This document shows positions 48,772-59,023 of a stretch of DNA of 64,000 nucleotides, piece by piece (positions within the stretch are counted from its first letter, which is position 1; every line of letters begins with the position of its first letter). Source of the stretch: Oscillospiraceae bacterium (GTDB taxonomy: Bacteria > Bacillota > Clostridia > Oscillospirales > Oscillospiraceae); contig CADBWQ010000010.1 of NCBI GenBank assembly GCA_902798545.1, positions 62,001-126,000 of the forward strand, in the 5' to 3' direction. Both the position numbers and the translations under genes were made by a program. Under the pieces are notes generated by a model. That model saw only the letters and a list, made by a program, of their open reading frames with translations, was not told the DNA's origin and did not search any database.

Positions 48772-49415
48772 TCTTCTTCAGCTGCGGCCTCCTGTTCTTC
48801 AAACCATCGCATTGCAAACTCCGCCACAACCGGTGCCAGATGTTTGATGTTCCAGCGGGCGGCATTCACGGTGAGATCGAAGGTGCTGGCATCGCCGTGC
48901 CGCTTCCCGGTCAGAACCTCGCGAATCCGGGTGCGGCTTTTGTCGATGCTGCGGATATTTCGAAGGACTTCCTTCTCCGTGAGACGGTTGGTACGGGGCT
49001 GCTTCCTCTCATGAGCCATGCAGCGTTCCAGACGGGCGTCCAGATCTGCACAGATACAGACGCGGAACGGGCGATACTCCTCCAGAATGACATCCGCATC
49101 GCGCCCGACAATGATACAGTCGTTTCCCGCCTTTGCGATCTCCTGAATGATCTCCCGCTGGCGCACAAGAAGCTGAGTACGCAGACCATGGTCAAAGCCC
49201 ACATGGGCGAAGCTGTTCTTATAGGTAAGCTGGACATTGTGCCAGCCATGATGACTCAGCACTTCACGGACGTGATCGGTGTCCATGCCCTGGTCCTCTG
49301 CGAGGGCCTCGATGATTTCCTTATCGTAATAGTCCCAGCCCAGGAGGTCGGAGAGACGTTTGCCCAGTTCCCGGCCACCGCTGCCGAACTGCCTGCTGAT
49401 GGTGATGATATGCAT
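48768..49415 (-). CDS. Cytidylate-kinase-like protein
   Basis: 215 residues from ATG 49415; a start at 49433 also exists. ITISRQFGSGGRELGKRLSDLLGWDYYDKEII is the P-loop of the Cytidylate_kin2 group, followed by GRDADVIL and DLDARLERCMAHE with an Arg-rich lid (TNRLTEKEVLRNIRSIDKSRTRI). The family contains kinases of unclear substrate, distinct from Cmk. It is transcribed with the MATE pump. Confidence 0.85.
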   Translation of the reverse strand: MHIITISRQFGSGGRELGKRLSDLLGWDYYDKEIIEALAEDQGMDTDHVREVLSHHGWHNVQLTYKNSFAHVGFDHGLRTQLLVRQREIIQEIAKAGNDCIIVGRDADVILEEYRPFRVCICADLDARLERCMAHERKQPRTNRLTEKEVLRNIRSIDKSRTRIREVLTGKRHGDASTFDLTVNAARWNIKHLAPVVAEFAMRWFEEQEAAAEEE

Positions 49416-49516
49416 AGGATCGCCTGCTTTCATTCTCTCGAAATTATCTTACGCTCTTTCTCAAAAGATTGGTACAACATATCACCGACAAACGGGTTTG
49501 TCAATCGGTTCTGAAG

Positions 49517-49551
49517 GAAAAAAGCGGGCTGCAGATTTTTCTGCCGCCCGC
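49517..49551 (-). terminator. Terminator of the GGDEF/EAL gene
   Basis: On the - strand gcgggcggcag / ctgcagcccgc (one mismatch) with a 6-nt loop is followed by ttttttcc, between the GGDEF/EAL gene and the kinase-like gene. Confidence 0.7.
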
Positions 49552-49594
49552 TGGGAAACCCATGGTATTCAAGACTGTTTCCCGGATGATTCAA

Positions 49595-52500
49595 TCAGTA
49601 AATGGCACAGCCATTTCTCCCGGCCTGTTTCACTTTGTAGAGGGCAGTATCGGCGTCTGTGAAGATATCACCCCTGGGATTTTCACGGTCAGAGAACGCA
49701 ACACCGACGCTCAGCGACACAGGAGGCAGGTCATCCTTCGGATGCTGGAGCAGGTCATTGGCACGACTGATTTTGCTTTTTACAAGCTGCGCCATGGAAC
49801 TGTTCACACGGGTCATCACGACCACAAACTCATCACCGCCGATGCGGCAGAGAATATCAACAGAACGGAAGCTGTGCTGCAGGATCTCTGCCACCCGCTT
49901 CAGAACCCGGTCACCGACGGCGTGGCCATAAGTGTCGTTAACGGATTTAAAGTAGTCAACATCGACGAGGATCAGAGCCATGTGAGAGGTGTCCACGCTC
50001 TTCATCAGCAGGTCATAGGCACCGCGGTTGAACAGACCGGTCAGTGCGTCGTGGGACGCCTCATGTGAGAGCCGCTCGCGGGCTGCCCGGTTCTCCTGAA
50101 GAATGGAGTTGTAGGTACGGGTGACGAAGCGGAGTTCTTCGGCGCCGGTGGGTGTGATGATTTCCTGATCGTGCATTTTTTCGATCATCTTTGTAAGCGG
50201 TTTACGAATCTCTATGCTGATAAAGAAAACCACGCCGAGGATGATCAGGAAAAAGAGCACCGTCATGGCCGTCTGGATCCGGACCAGCAGCGACATCTGA
50301 GCCGAGGCCTCCTCCAGCTCCTGGCTGGAAGAGCGGATCAGTGACTGCGTACAGAGACTGACATTTTCCCGGATTCGGTCTTTGTGGTGCATATAGTTGT
50401 TATCAAAGACCAACGTCTGGGCCTTTTTCAGAAGATCTTCCGAGGAAAGGGCCAGGTCTTCCGCACTCAGGGGTATTGAAGCGATGTCTTCGGGGATTTC
50501 TGAGAGATCATAGTTTCCGGCTTCCAGCCTCATGCGTATTGCAAGGTTTTCCGTGGTGACAAGTTCGTTGGAGAGCTCGAGCGCGGTGTTCAGACTGATG
50601 AGCGCGCTGCTGTCGCGCCCGTTCAGAAGGTTTTCAAGATTCTCGACAGCAAGATCTCTGCGCCGCGTGATATTGATCTCTTCAAAAAAGTCTTTCAGGT
50701 ATTCAATATCCCCCGTGACAACGAAGCAGCGAACACGGTCTGTCAGATAGTCGGAACCGGATTCCATATCTGAGGCAGCCATCTGGGCAGAAATATATCG
50801 GTCGCTGGCGCGTTCCATCCGCCTGAAACCATTGGTGACGGAGAAGTCGGCAATAAAGAGGGCGACAGCGGCAATCAGAGCGAGAATCATGAAAAACAGA
50901 TTCGCGGTTCTCAACTGGATGCCGTTGTGATGTTTCGGTGCGGGTGCAGGCTCAGGCGGAGGAGCCTCCTCCACTTCAGGTTCGGTATGCCGGGGAACCG
51001 AAACAGCAGGTAAAATGTCTTCCGGCTGCAAAGCAGAAGTGGATCCCGCCTGCTTCTCAAGTTCGGCTTTGTCCGCCTCCTTCTTCTGAAGAATGAAAGG
51101 TTCAAATCCCACGGCCGGAACCGGTTTGGAAAAGAAATAACCCTGAACAATGTCGCATTTCATGCCCTTCAGCATGCCAAGCTGCTCTTCGGTCTCAACA
51201 CCTTCTGCGATCACCGGAACAGACAGGTATTTTGCGATTTCGATGATGATTTCCAGCAGGTGGGTATTGCCTTCCGGCTTGAAGGCATTACGGATGAACT
51301 GCATGTCAAGTTTCAGGGTGTCGATCGGCAGGGAAGAGATCATGTTCAGAGAGGAATAACCGGAGCCGAAGTCGTCCATCTCAATATGGAAACCCTTGTC
51401 ACGGAGTTCCTCTACCGTCTTGATGATCTGACCGGAGTCCCGGGTATAGGCGGACTCGGTAACTTCCAGATGCAGATCGGAACTCACAAGACCGTATTCC
51501 TGCAGGATCCCCTGGAGTGTGGAAGAGAGATTCGGGTCAAACATGTCGATACGGGACACATTTACGGACACAGGAACCGCGTAATCAAACTTGTCCTTCC
51601 ACTCACGGATTTGCCGGGCGGACTCTTTCCATACATACAAGTCGAGCCGCTGAATCAGTCCGTTTTCCTCAAAGAGAGGGATGAAGTCGCCAGGACTGAT
51701 CATGCCGCGCTCCGGGTGAAACCAGCGCACCAGCGCTTCGGCTCCCGCAAGGACGGGTGTGTCGGGGCGGACATCGAACTTGGGCTGATAAAAAACCTGA
51801 AACTGATGCTCTTCGATCGCCGAGGAAAAGTCCTCGATCAGCTGCTCGGCATAAATGCCCTTCTCATGCAGCTTGCTGTCGTAATAGCCGATGGTCTGCG
51901 TGAAACTGCCGCGTACGGTATCGGACGCAATCTTTGCGCGGTCGAAGCGGCGCTCGATGTCGATGGACTTGTCGACATTGGAATAAACGCCCATACGCAG
52001 ACGGACACGATTGCTCGAGGCTTCCTCGTCACCGGTGAGACCGATGGAGGCATTCTCCAGAATCTCCGGATAGTCCTCGCGATGGGGACAGTATATCATG
52101 AAGGTATCAGCATCCCGGCGGCAGACGATGCCGCCGGAATCACGAACCATCTCCCGAACCTTTTCCCCGACGCGCCGGAGGACTTCGTCGCCATAGATTT
52201 TGCCGTAGCGCTCGTTGATCATATGGAAATGGTTGACATCGACGATGATGGCGTCTGTCGCCAGGTCTTTATTGCGGAGGTCAAACTGCTCCGCATGATA
52301 ATAGAAGAATTCTCTGTTATACAGCCCTGTCAGCTCGTCGCGTTCTGTGGACTGGATGGTACTGCGGTCCTCCTTGAGCTCGATAATACGGCGAATTCGA
52401 GCCAGCGGAACGGTCATATCCGCCGGATACGGCTTTGTCAGAAAGTCAATGGCACCCAGTTGAAGGCATCTGGCTTCAGAAGCCGAATCCGCAGTGGCGA

Positions 52501-52777
52501 CAATGATCGGAATGTGCTTCAGAGTCTCATCGGCCATGACAGCTTCCAGAACATCGAAGCCGGACATCACCGGCATCATCAGATCCAGCAGAACGAGCGA
52601 GAGCGTGTCGCAGTGTGTGTGCATAAGGTTGAGCGCTTCGCGGCCGTTAAACGCATAAAGCACTTCGTATTCACTCTCAAGATTTGCACCAAGCAGGAGC
52701 GCATTCACCTGTTCGTCGTCGACAACCAGAACCTTGCGCCTGTTGGCAGAAATTGTTTGCTCCTGAACGTTAGGCAT
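49595..52777 (-). CDS. Membrane-bound REC-GGDEF-EAL-TM-GGDEF cyclic-di-GMP protein
   Basis: 1060 residues from ATG 52777 after ggaggt. Domains: receiver (1-130, VVDDEQ, LLDLMMP with phospho-Asp), a GGDEF domain with RDADTF in place of GGDEF (about 150-290), EAL domain (about 320-560, GAEALVRWF, VNVSR, DDFGSGYSSL intact, so probably active), TM helix (about 627-650), extracytoplasmic four-helix-like region, second TM (about 850-872), then a complete GGDEF domain (IGGDEF, about 979). It may both make and break cyclic-di-GMP under a phosphorelay and an outside signal. Single-gene unit with its own promoter. Confidence 0.9.
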   Translation of the reverse strand: MPNVQEQTISANRRKVLVVDDEQVNALLLGANLESEYEVLYAFNGREALNLMHTHCDTLSLVLLDLMMPVMSGFDVLEAVMADETLKHIPIIVATADSASEARCLQLGAIDFLTKPYPADMTVPLARIRRIIELKEDRSTIQSTERDELTGLYNREFFYYHAEQFDLRNKDLATDAIIVDVNHFHMINERYGKIYGDEVLRRVGEKVREMVRDSGGIVCRRDADTFMIYCPHREDYPEILENASIGLTGDEEASSNRVRLRMGVYSNVDKSIDIERRFDRAKIASDTVRGSFTQTIGYYDSKLHEKGIYAEQLIEDFSSAIEEHQFQVFYQPKFDVRPDTPVLAGAEALVRWFHPERGMISPGDFIPLFEENGLIQRLDLYVWKESARQIREWKDKFDYAVPVSVNVSRIDMFDPNLSSTLQGILQEYGLVSSDLHLEVTESAYTRDSGQIIKTVEELRDKGFHIEMDDFGSGYSSLNMISSLPIDTLKLDMQFIRNAFKPEGNTHLLEIIIEIAKYLSVPVIAEGVETEEQLGMLKGMKCDIVQGYFFSKPVPAVGFEPFILQKKEADKAELEKQAGSTSALQPEDILPAVSVPRHTEPEVEEAPPPEPAPAPKHHNGIQLRTANLFFMILALIAAVALFIADFSVTNGFRRMERASDRYISAQMAASDMESGSDYLTDRVRCFVVTGDIEYLKDFFEEINITRRRDLAVENLENLLNGRDSSALISLNTALELSNELVTTENLAIRMRLEAGNYDLSEIPEDIASIPLSAEDLALSSEDLLKKAQTLVFDNNYMHHKDRIRENVSLCTQSLIRSSSQELEEASAQMSLLVRIQTAMTVLFFLIILGVVFFISIEIRKPLTKMIEKMHDQEIITPTGAEELRFVTRTYNSILQENRAARERLSHEASHDALTGLFNRGAYDLLMKSVDTSHMALILVDVDYFKSVNDTYGHAVGDRVLKRVAEILQHSFRSVDILCRIGGDEFVVVMTRVNSSMAQLVKSKISRANDLLQHPKDDLPPVSLSVGVAFSDRENPRGDIFTDADTALYKVKQAGRNGCAIY

Positions 52778-52844
52778 ACGGAAAAACCTCCGAGAAATAA
52801 TACCTCGTGACTTCGGATCAAAAAGTACAGAATCACATGTTTTC

Positions 52845-52873
52845 ATAATATAGTTTTTTTCAGGAAAAAGCAA
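52845..52873 (-). promoter_or_regulatory. Promoter of the GGDEF/EAL gene
   Basis: Reading left: TTGCTT (52873-52868), 17-bp spacer, TATTAT (52850-52845). The 351 bp between this gene and the CoA-transferase hold only the two divergent promoters. Confidence 0.55.
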
Positions 52874-53059
52874 GAGATACAGAAGAAAAATGAAAAAAGG
52901 ATCGAAGAACAGGCCCGTGAAGGAGTTTTGACGATCTCTTATTCACGATTTGCATTTTACAAATGAGCCGGGACCAGGGAACCAGACAGCAGCGAGGGAT
53001 CTCCTGCCCTCGTGTGATGTCAGAACATCATCCGGGAAGACAGAAAAACACACCGATGC

Positions 53060-53088
53060 TTGCCGATGGCGCAGAGACATGATAAGAT
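53060..53088 (+). promoter_or_regulatory. Promoter of the CoA-transferase gene
   Basis: -35 TTGCCG (53060-53065), 17-bp spacer, -10 TAAGAT (53083-53088). The gene's ribosome site is gcaggagg. Confidence 0.55.
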
Positions 53089-53128
53089 ATGATAAAGATA
53101 CAAAGAAAAAGCAGGAGGATCAGCAAAG

Positions 53129-54463
53129 ATGGATTATCAGATGATGTATATGCAGAAGCTCCGCACGGCGGAGGAGGCAGTAAAGACCGTAAAAGACGGG
53201 GATTGGGTAGATTACAGCCAGACCTGCTCTTTCCCGCAGGCGCTGGACGCGGCGCTGGCAAAGCGCAGCGGTGAGCTGCGTGATGTGAAGATCCGCAACG
53301 CCATCTCCATGGTCCCGGTACAGACTGTGGAGAATGACCCACACGGATCCTTTACATACAACCTGTGGCATTGCTCCGGTCTTGACCGGAAGTATATTGA
53401 CCAGGGACGGGCCTATCATACGCCCATGCTGTTCAGGCATAACGGAACCTATTACCACAAGGGATACGCCCCGGTGAACGTTGCGATGATCACGGTCGCA
53501 CCCATGGACAAAAACGGCAACTTCTCCTTCGGCCTCACCAACTGCGCCATGCAGGAGATCCTGGATGCGGCGGAGCATATTATTCTCGAAGTGAATCCGA
53601 CCATGCCCACGGTCGCGGGACTGGCCAACGATCACATCAACATTCAGGATGTGGACTTCGTGGTGGAGTCGGACATCCCGGTTCCAACGGTAAAGAGCCC
53701 GGTCGCAACCGATATCGACCGCAAAATCGCGTCCTTCATTTTTCCGTATGTAACCAGCGGCTGCACGCTGCAGCTTGGAATCGGGGGCATCCCCAATTCC
53801 ATCGGCAGCATGATTGCCGAATCAGATGTGAAGGACCTCGGTATGCACACCGAACTCATGAGTGACGGTTATCTGGACCTCTATCTCGCCGGAAAGATCA
53901 CCAATGCGAAGAAGAAGCTGAACCGCGGAAAGGGTGTATTTTCCATCTGCAACGGTTCCCGGAAACTCTATGACTTCCTGGACCATAACGACGCAATCCT
54001 GTCCGCCCCGATGGCCTATGTGAATAACCCCGCCACCATCCGGGAACTGGACGACTTTATCTCCATCAACGGCTGTATCGCGGCGGACCTCTTTGGACAG
54101 GTGAGCTCGGAATCTGCCGGACTGCGGCAGATCTCCGGCACCGGCGGCCAGGTTGATTTTATCACCGGTGCCCTGGAGGCCGAACACGGCAGAGCCTTCC
54201 TCGCCATGCACGCAACCTTTACCGACAAGGCGGGAAACCAGCATTCCAACATCATCCCACACTTCACGAATGGCGACATTATAACGACACCGCGTACCCA
54301 GGCGCCGAACATCGTGACAGAATATGGCATCGCAAGCCTCCCGGGCAGAACAACATGGCAGCGCGCCGAGGCACTCATCAATATCGCGCATCCGGACTTC
54401 CGCGATGAGCTGATCAAGGCTGCAGAGGAACAGAAAATCTGGCGAAAGAGCAACAAGAGGTAA
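53129..54463 (+). CDS. Acetyl-CoA hydrolase/transferase family: probable butyryl-CoA:acetate CoA-transferase
   Basis: 444 residues, full length. N-terminal [62 protein letters not shown] (catalytic Glu in HTEL), [13 protein letters not shown] and the C-terminal [26 protein letters not shown] match butyryl-CoA:acetate CoA-transferases of gut Clostridia. The enzyme moves CoA from an acyl-CoA to acetate, ending butyrate fermentation. 4-hydroxybutyrate or propionate specificity cannot be excluded. Single-gene unit. Confidence 0.85.
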   Translation: MDYQMMYMQKLRTAEEAVKTVKDGDWVDYSQTCSFPQALDAALAKRSGELRDVKIRNAISMVPVQTVENDPHGSFTYNLWHCSGLDRKYIDQGRAYHTPMLFRHNGTYYHKGYAPVNVAMITVAPMDKNGNFSFGLTNCAMQEILDAAEHIILEVNPTMPTVAGLANDHINIQDVDFVVESDIPVPTVKSPVATDIDRKIASFIFPYVTSGCTLQLGIGGIPNSIGSMIAESDVKDLGMHTELMSDGYLDLYLAGKITNAKKKLNRGKGVFSICNGSRKLYDFLDHNDAILSAPMAYVNNPATIRELDDFISINGCIAADLFGQVSSESAGLRQISGTGGQVDFITGALEAEHGRAFLAMHATFTDKAGNQHSNIIPHFTNGDIITTPRTQAPNIVTEYGIASLPGRTTWQRAEALINIAHPDFRDELIKAAEEQKIWRKSNKR

Positions 54464-54500
54464 AAAACACGGGAATTCGTTCTCCCGTTCTATTCTTTCC

Positions 54501-54529
54501 TTGAACATGAGCGTTCATTCTGCTAAAAT
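54501..54529 (+). promoter_or_regulatory. Promoter of the propeller-SpoIIE gene
   Basis: -35 TTGAAC (54501-54506), 17-bp spacer, -10 TAAAAT (54524-54529). Confidence 0.65.
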
Positions 54530-54561
54530 AAAATATCAAAAACCGGCAGGAGAGAAGGATC

Positions 54562-57500
54562 ATGCATATGAAAAAATACAGGAGGAAAACAGGTTTTTTC
54601 TGCAAGAAGCACGACTGCCGGAACAGGCAGCCCGTATGGAAGGGTCCATACGCTGCACGGACAGCTGCAAGGCTTTTCTTCTGCACAGTACTGGTCCTGA
54701 CACTCCTGCTCCCGTGCATGACGGCAGGCTTCTGCGATGGGAAAATGACTGGCGCAGCAGAAGCCTCACGTCAGTTTGTGGACCCGGTGACATATCCCGA
54801 CCGATATTCGGGAGTCCTCTATAACAACACAAACGGCATGCCGACATCCGAGGCAAACGCCGTCGCCGAGACGAGCGACGGCTTTATCTGGATAGGCAGC
54901 TACAGTGGACTGAGCCGATATGACGGGAACAGTTTCCTGCATATCGATTCCACATCGGGAATTACCGGTGTCATCAGCCTGTTTACCGACAGCCAGCAGC
55001 GCCTGTGGATCGGCACCAACGACAACGGCGCTTTGCTGATGGCCCGCGGAAGTCTGAAGCACTGGACACTGTCGGACGGCCTTCCCTCGGCAAAAATCAG
55101 TGCCGTCTCTGAGGACGGAGAGGGATGGATCTATATCGGAACAGGGGAAGGCATCGTGGCAGTCGACAGGGAGCTGAACCTGTCGAGAATGGAAGAACCT
55201 GAGATTGATGGCATTTATGTGGATAGGCTGCATAAGGGCAGCGACGGCCTGGTTTACGGCATCAGCAACTCCGATGATATTTTTACATTGCGGGGAGGCA
55301 GACTTGTGGACTTCCTCGGTGATGAGCAGAACCCGGTCGAAGACATCCACAGTATTCTCCCTGACCCGGATCTGCCCGGATTTGTCTATCTCGGAGCAGG
55401 TGAATCCTCCCTGTACTACGGAAATCTGTCGGAAAAGTTCCGGGGAGCGGAGAAAACCGATATCGCACCTATCAGCAAGGTGAACGGAATCCAGAAAATC
55501 GACCATCGACTCTGGCTTTGCGCCGGAAACGGGATCGGTGTTCTGGATGAGGATGGCCTGCATGTGCTGGATGGCTTCCCGATGAACAACAACATCGGAC
55601 AGGTTATGGCGGATTATGAAGGGAATCTCTGGTTCACATCCACGCGCCAGGGCGTGATGAAAATCGTTCCAAACCGGTTTACCGACCTGTTCGAACGGTA
55701 TCACCTCCCCACGATGGTTATTAACTCCACCTGCCTGTATGACGACAGGCTGTTTCTCGCTACGGATTCCGGGCTGATCGTGCTGGAGGAAGATAGGCCG
55801 GCGCAGGCCATTCCCCTGGAGAAGGCCAAAGCAGCCTCCGGCGCAGATCTGGAAGAGGATGATCTCCTGGAAATGCTGGCAGGAGTCAGAATCCGCTCGA
55901 TCATCCGCGACAGCCGGGGACGGCTCTGGATCTCAACCTGGGGTGAATACGGGCTGCTGCGCTACGACCGGGGAAAGGTTCTCGTCTTCGGTTCGAAAGA
56001 AGGCCTGCCCAGTAACTATGTCCGGGCGGTATGCGAGCGGGAAGACGGCTCTGTCCTGGTTGCCGGCACCGGCGGCGTCTCTGTCATTGAAGAGGATCGG
56101 GTGACGGCAAGCTATGGGAAAGAGAACGGCATCGTCAATACGGAGATCCTGACCGTGGCAGATGCGAAAAACGGAGACATTCTCCTCGGTTCCAATGGGG
56201 ACGGGATCTATGTAATCAACGAGAGCGGCACGCAACACATCAGCTATGAGAACGGGCTTTCTTCGGGAATCGTGATGCGCATCAAGCGTGATGCGAAGAG
56301 GGACGTCTACTGGCTGGTCACGAGTAATTCCATCGCATATATGACGCCGGATTACCGCGTGACAACAATCAGAAACTTCCCGTATTCCAACAACTTCGAC
56401 CTGTATGAGAGCGACGAGGGCGATATGTGGATTCTCAGCAGCAATGGAATCTATGTGCTGCCCACGGAGGAACTCCTGGCAAACGGCACGCTTTCACCGG
56501 TCCATTACGGCCTGGCAAACGGGCTTTCCAGCGTTGCCACCAGCAACTCCTACAGCGAACGGACTGCGCAAGGCGATCTGTATATCGCAGGGAACCGGGG
56601 TGTGGCGAAGGTAAATATCAATACACCTATGGAAGATGTCAGCAGTCTGAAAATAACCATTCCCTATCTGGAAGCGGACGGTGCCCGGATCTATCCCGAA
56701 GCAGACGGCGCCTATCATGTTCCGCACCATGTTCACAAGCTGTCCGTGTGCAGCTACGTGTTCAATTACTCTCTCTCGGATCCGTATGTCACCTACCAGA
56801 TGGAGGGATTTGACCGACGGTCCACAACCGTGAGCCGGAAAGACCTCGCACCGGTGGTGTATACGAACCTGCCGGGCGGAACCTATAAGTTCACCATGAA
56901 CGTGCAGGACTCTCTCAAACACACCAGCAAACCCTATTCCGTGCAGATCATAAAGCAGAAAGCCTTTTATGAGCAGACTGCATTCTATGTTGCCAGTGTG
57001 ATTGCAACCATGCTCGTGCTGTCCATCGGCATCATGTGGTATGTCAGAAGGAAAACCCGTATCCTTGAAATGAAGAACCGGGAAGAGGTGGAGCAGGAGC
57101 GGCTGAATACTGAGCTGAAGATGGCCAGCGAAATACAGGGAAGCATGCTGCCCCACGATTTCCCGCCGTTCCCGGAGAGAACAGAGTTTGACATCTATGC
57201 TTCGATGGATCCGGCCCGGGAGGTGGGTGGCGATTTCTACGATTATTATCTGATCGACGAGGATCATCTGTGCCTGGTGATTGCTGATGTCAGCGGCAAG
57301 GGCATTCCCGCCTCACTCTTCATGATGGTATCCAAGGTCATCGTGCAAAGCTGCGCCATGCTGGGACAGGGACCCGCGAATATCCTTTCCAAAACGAATG
57401 AAGCGCTCAGCTCCAACAATCAGGTTGACATGTTTGTCACTGTCTGGGTTGGCATCCTGGAGATCAGCACCGGCAAACTCACGGCAGCCAACGCCGGGCA

Positions 57501-57852
57501 CGAATATCCGGCGCTGATGAAGAACGGGCGCTTCTCCCTGCTCAAGGACAAACACGGTTTTGTGATCGGCGGGCTGGAAGGCGTACCATACCGGGAGTAC
57601 GAGCTTGCACTGAAGCCTGGAGACAAGATCTTCGTCTATACGGATGGTCTGCCTGAGGCGACGGACGCGAATGGGGAGATGTTCGGCACTGAGCGGATGC
57701 TGCATGCCCTCAATGAAAAGGCAGACGATACACCGCAGGGCATCCTGACCAATGTCGCCGGGGCGGTGGATGAATTTGTCAAAGATGCGGAGCAGTTTGA
57801 TGATCTGACCATGCTCTGCATGGAGTACAAAGGATCGCAGAAGGCTCCCTGA
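54562..57852 (+). CDS. Two-component-propeller receptor with SpoIIE-type PP2C phosphatase
   Basis: 1096 residues. A signal/anchor segment (LFFCTVLVLTLLLPCMTAGFC, about 38-58) is followed by an extracellular two-propeller region with Reg_prop repeats (GFIWIGSYSGLSRYDG, RLWIGTNDNGALL, DILLGSNGDGIYVI, ...; about 90-700), a Y_Y_Y-like domain (VSRKDLAPVVYTNLPGGTYKFTMNVQD, about 720-800), a TM helix (ASVIATMLVLSIGIMWYV, about 812-830) and a SpoIIE/PP2C domain (EVGGDFYDYY, ADVSGKGIPASLFM, NAGHEYPAL, YTDGLPEATD, DDLTMLCM; about 860-1095). It probably dephosphorylates an anti-sigma antagonist in response to an external ligand. No partner genes nearby. Monocistronic. Confidence 0.9.
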   Translation: MHMKKYRRKTGFFCKKHDCRNRQPVWKGPYAARTAARLFFCTVLVLTLLLPCMTAGFCDGKMTGAAEASRQFVDPVTYPDRYSGVLYNNTNGMPTSEANAVAETSDGFIWIGSYSGLSRYDGNSFLHIDSTSGITGVISLFTDSQQRLWIGTNDNGALLMARGSLKHWTLSDGLPSAKISAVSEDGEGWIYIGTGEGIVAVDRELNLSRMEEPEIDGIYVDRLHKGSDGLVYGISNSDDIFTLRGGRLVDFLGDEQNPVEDIHSILPDPDLPGFVYLGAGESSLYYGNLSEKFRGAEKTDIAPISKVNGIQKIDHRLWLCAGNGIGVLDEDGLHVLDGFPMNNNIGQVMADYEGNLWFTSTRQGVMKIVPNRFTDLFERYHLPTMVINSTCLYDDRLFLATDSGLIVLEEDRPAQAIPLEKAKAASGADLEEDDLLEMLAGVRIRSIIRDSRGRLWISTWGEYGLLRYDRGKVLVFGSKEGLPSNYVRAVCEREDGSVLVAGTGGVSVIEEDRVTASYGKENGIVNTEILTVADAKNGDILLGSNGDGIYVINESGTQHISYENGLSSGIVMRIKRDAKRDVYWLVTSNSIAYMTPDYRVTTIRNFPYSNNFDLYESDEGDMWILSSNGIYVLPTEELLANGTLSPVHYGLANGLSSVATSNSYSERTAQGDLYIAGNRGVAKVNINTPMEDVSSLKITIPYLEADGARIYPEADGAYHVPHHVHKLSVCSYVFNYSLSDPYVTYQMEGFDRRSTTVSRKDLAPVVYTNLPGGTYKFTMNVQDSLKHTSKPYSVQIIKQKAFYEQTAFYVASVIATMLVLSIGIMWYVRRKTRILEMKNREEVEQERLNTELKMASEIQGSMLPHDFPPFPERTEFDIYASMDPAREVGGDFYDYYLIDEDHLCLVIADVSGKGIPASLFMMVSKVIVQSCAMLGQGPANILSKTNEALSSNNQVDMFVTVWVGILEISTGKLTAANAGHEYPALMKNGRFSLLKDKHGFVIGGLEGVPYREYELALKPGDKIFVYTDGLPEATDANGEMFGTERMLHALNEKADDTPQGILTNVAGAVDEFVKDAEQFDDLTMLCMEYKGSQKAP

Positions 57853-57919
57853 GCAGGCAACAGAGTTGTTGTACCGGTGTCCCCGGTTGTGTGCGATGGA
57901 AAAAGAATACAGAACAAAT

Positions 57920-57970
57920 CCCTCTGCAGGAGGGAGCCGATTTGAGGCTCCCTCCTGCAGAGGGATTTTT
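57920..57970 (+). terminator. Terminator of the propeller-SpoIIE gene
   Basis: A perfect 19-bp stem (ccctctgcaggagggagcc / ggctccctcctgcagaggg) with a 7-nt loop, followed by attttt. Confidence 0.9.
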
Positions 57971-57994
57971 GTTATTATAGAACGCTTTGACGAT

Positions 57995-58801
57995 TCAGGT
58001 CCTGATCGGAATCGCGTAGTAGCCGTACTGGAAGCCGATATCCTGCTGCCAGTCAGCGGGCATCAGAGTGGTGCGGAAATAAGCACTGAGCGGTTTGAGA
58101 TTCAGCGCGTGCAGTGCCTGAAAGGCGGGATGCTCCGGCGCGTCATAATTCTCGTAAGATGAGTGCGTCAGGGGCGAGCGGAACTTATAATAGAAGACCT
58201 TATAGGGAGGAAAATGCTCGACAACGTCATTCACGGGCAAATGAAGACGGCGGATCGCATCCTCTTCTACCATCAGCCCCCAGGTAATGCGTCCGTCACG
58301 TTCGGCTTTCATGGAGGACTTGACGACAGGAATATAGCTCATCCAGCTTTTCAGAATCTCGTAAATGCGCGGATCCTGGAGAAAGTCATATTTATCAGTA
58401 TGGGGCAGAAATGCCATCGGTTTGCTCCAGCGGATATCCCAGTCATAGTCGCGGTCTGCCAATGGCCTGCTCCATGTGAGAAAATCTTCATAATCCGCGG
58501 CCAGCGCCTCATCCAGTAGAATCTCTTCCTTCATGTGATCCACATTCTCGGAAAGACGGCGGCTGACCGCGGCGTTATCCAGCTTGTGCGCCGTCAGAAT
58601 TTCGCGGATTTCCCGCAGCGTCATCCCGTAATTGCGCAGCCGGATACACTCGATCAGAATCATCGTCGTATTGAAAGGATAATAACGATAGCCGCTGCCG
58701 CTCCGACCGGGCTGAATAATCCCCTGATCCTCATAGTGCTTCAGTAAGTCAGGGGTAACACCCAGGTATTTGGCAAATTCTCCTATACGGTATTCTTTCA
58801 A
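57995..58801 (-). CDS. MerR-family regulator divergent from the flavin reductase
   Basis: 268 residues, start taken as TTG 58801, 8 nt after gggggt. No ATG lies close, and a longer frame upstream crosses the neighbour's promoter region. KEYRIGEFAKYLGVTPDLLKHYEDQGIIQPGRSGSGYRYYPF is the MerR winged helix, then LRNYGMTLREIREIL and a helical linker. The C-terminal part (about 120-268, with ADRDYDWDIRWSKPMAFLPHT, WGLMVEEDAIRRL) is a GyrI-like ligand domain. It probably controls the divergent reductase gene (222 bp shared upstream region). Confidence 0.8.
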   Translation of the reverse strand: MKEYRIGEFAKYLGVTPDLLKHYEDQGIIQPGRSGSGYRYYPFNTTMILIECIRLRNYGMTLREIREILTAHKLDNAAVSRRLSENVDHMKEEILLDEALAADYEDFLTWSRPLADRDYDWDIRWSKPMAFLPHTDKYDFLQDPRIYEILKSWMSYIPVVKSSMKAERDGRITWGLMVEEDAIRRLHLPVNDVVEHFPPYKVFYYKFRSPLTHSSYENYDAPEHPAFQALHALNLKPLSAYFRTTLMPADWQQDIGFQYGYYAIPIRT

Positions 58802-59023
58802 ATCTGTTACCCCCGGAACAAAAAGATTGCTGCCATGCGCTTTCTGCAACGCTATTATAGCCTGAATTGGATCTTTCTTCAAGGACAAAACAGGAGATGG
58901 GAGTATGCAGGCGAGGGAGATATCTTTCCCCTTGACATAAGAGTAACACTCAACATTATAATCTACCTGTTCCATAAGGAAACCATCAATGCACATAATC
59001 AAACACCTGAAAGGAGCAATTGC

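Noticed and set aside
51260..52810. 516-codon + strand frame opposite the GGDEF/EAL gene
   Set aside because: Mirror of the REC/GGDEF/EAL codons. No domain or ribosome site.
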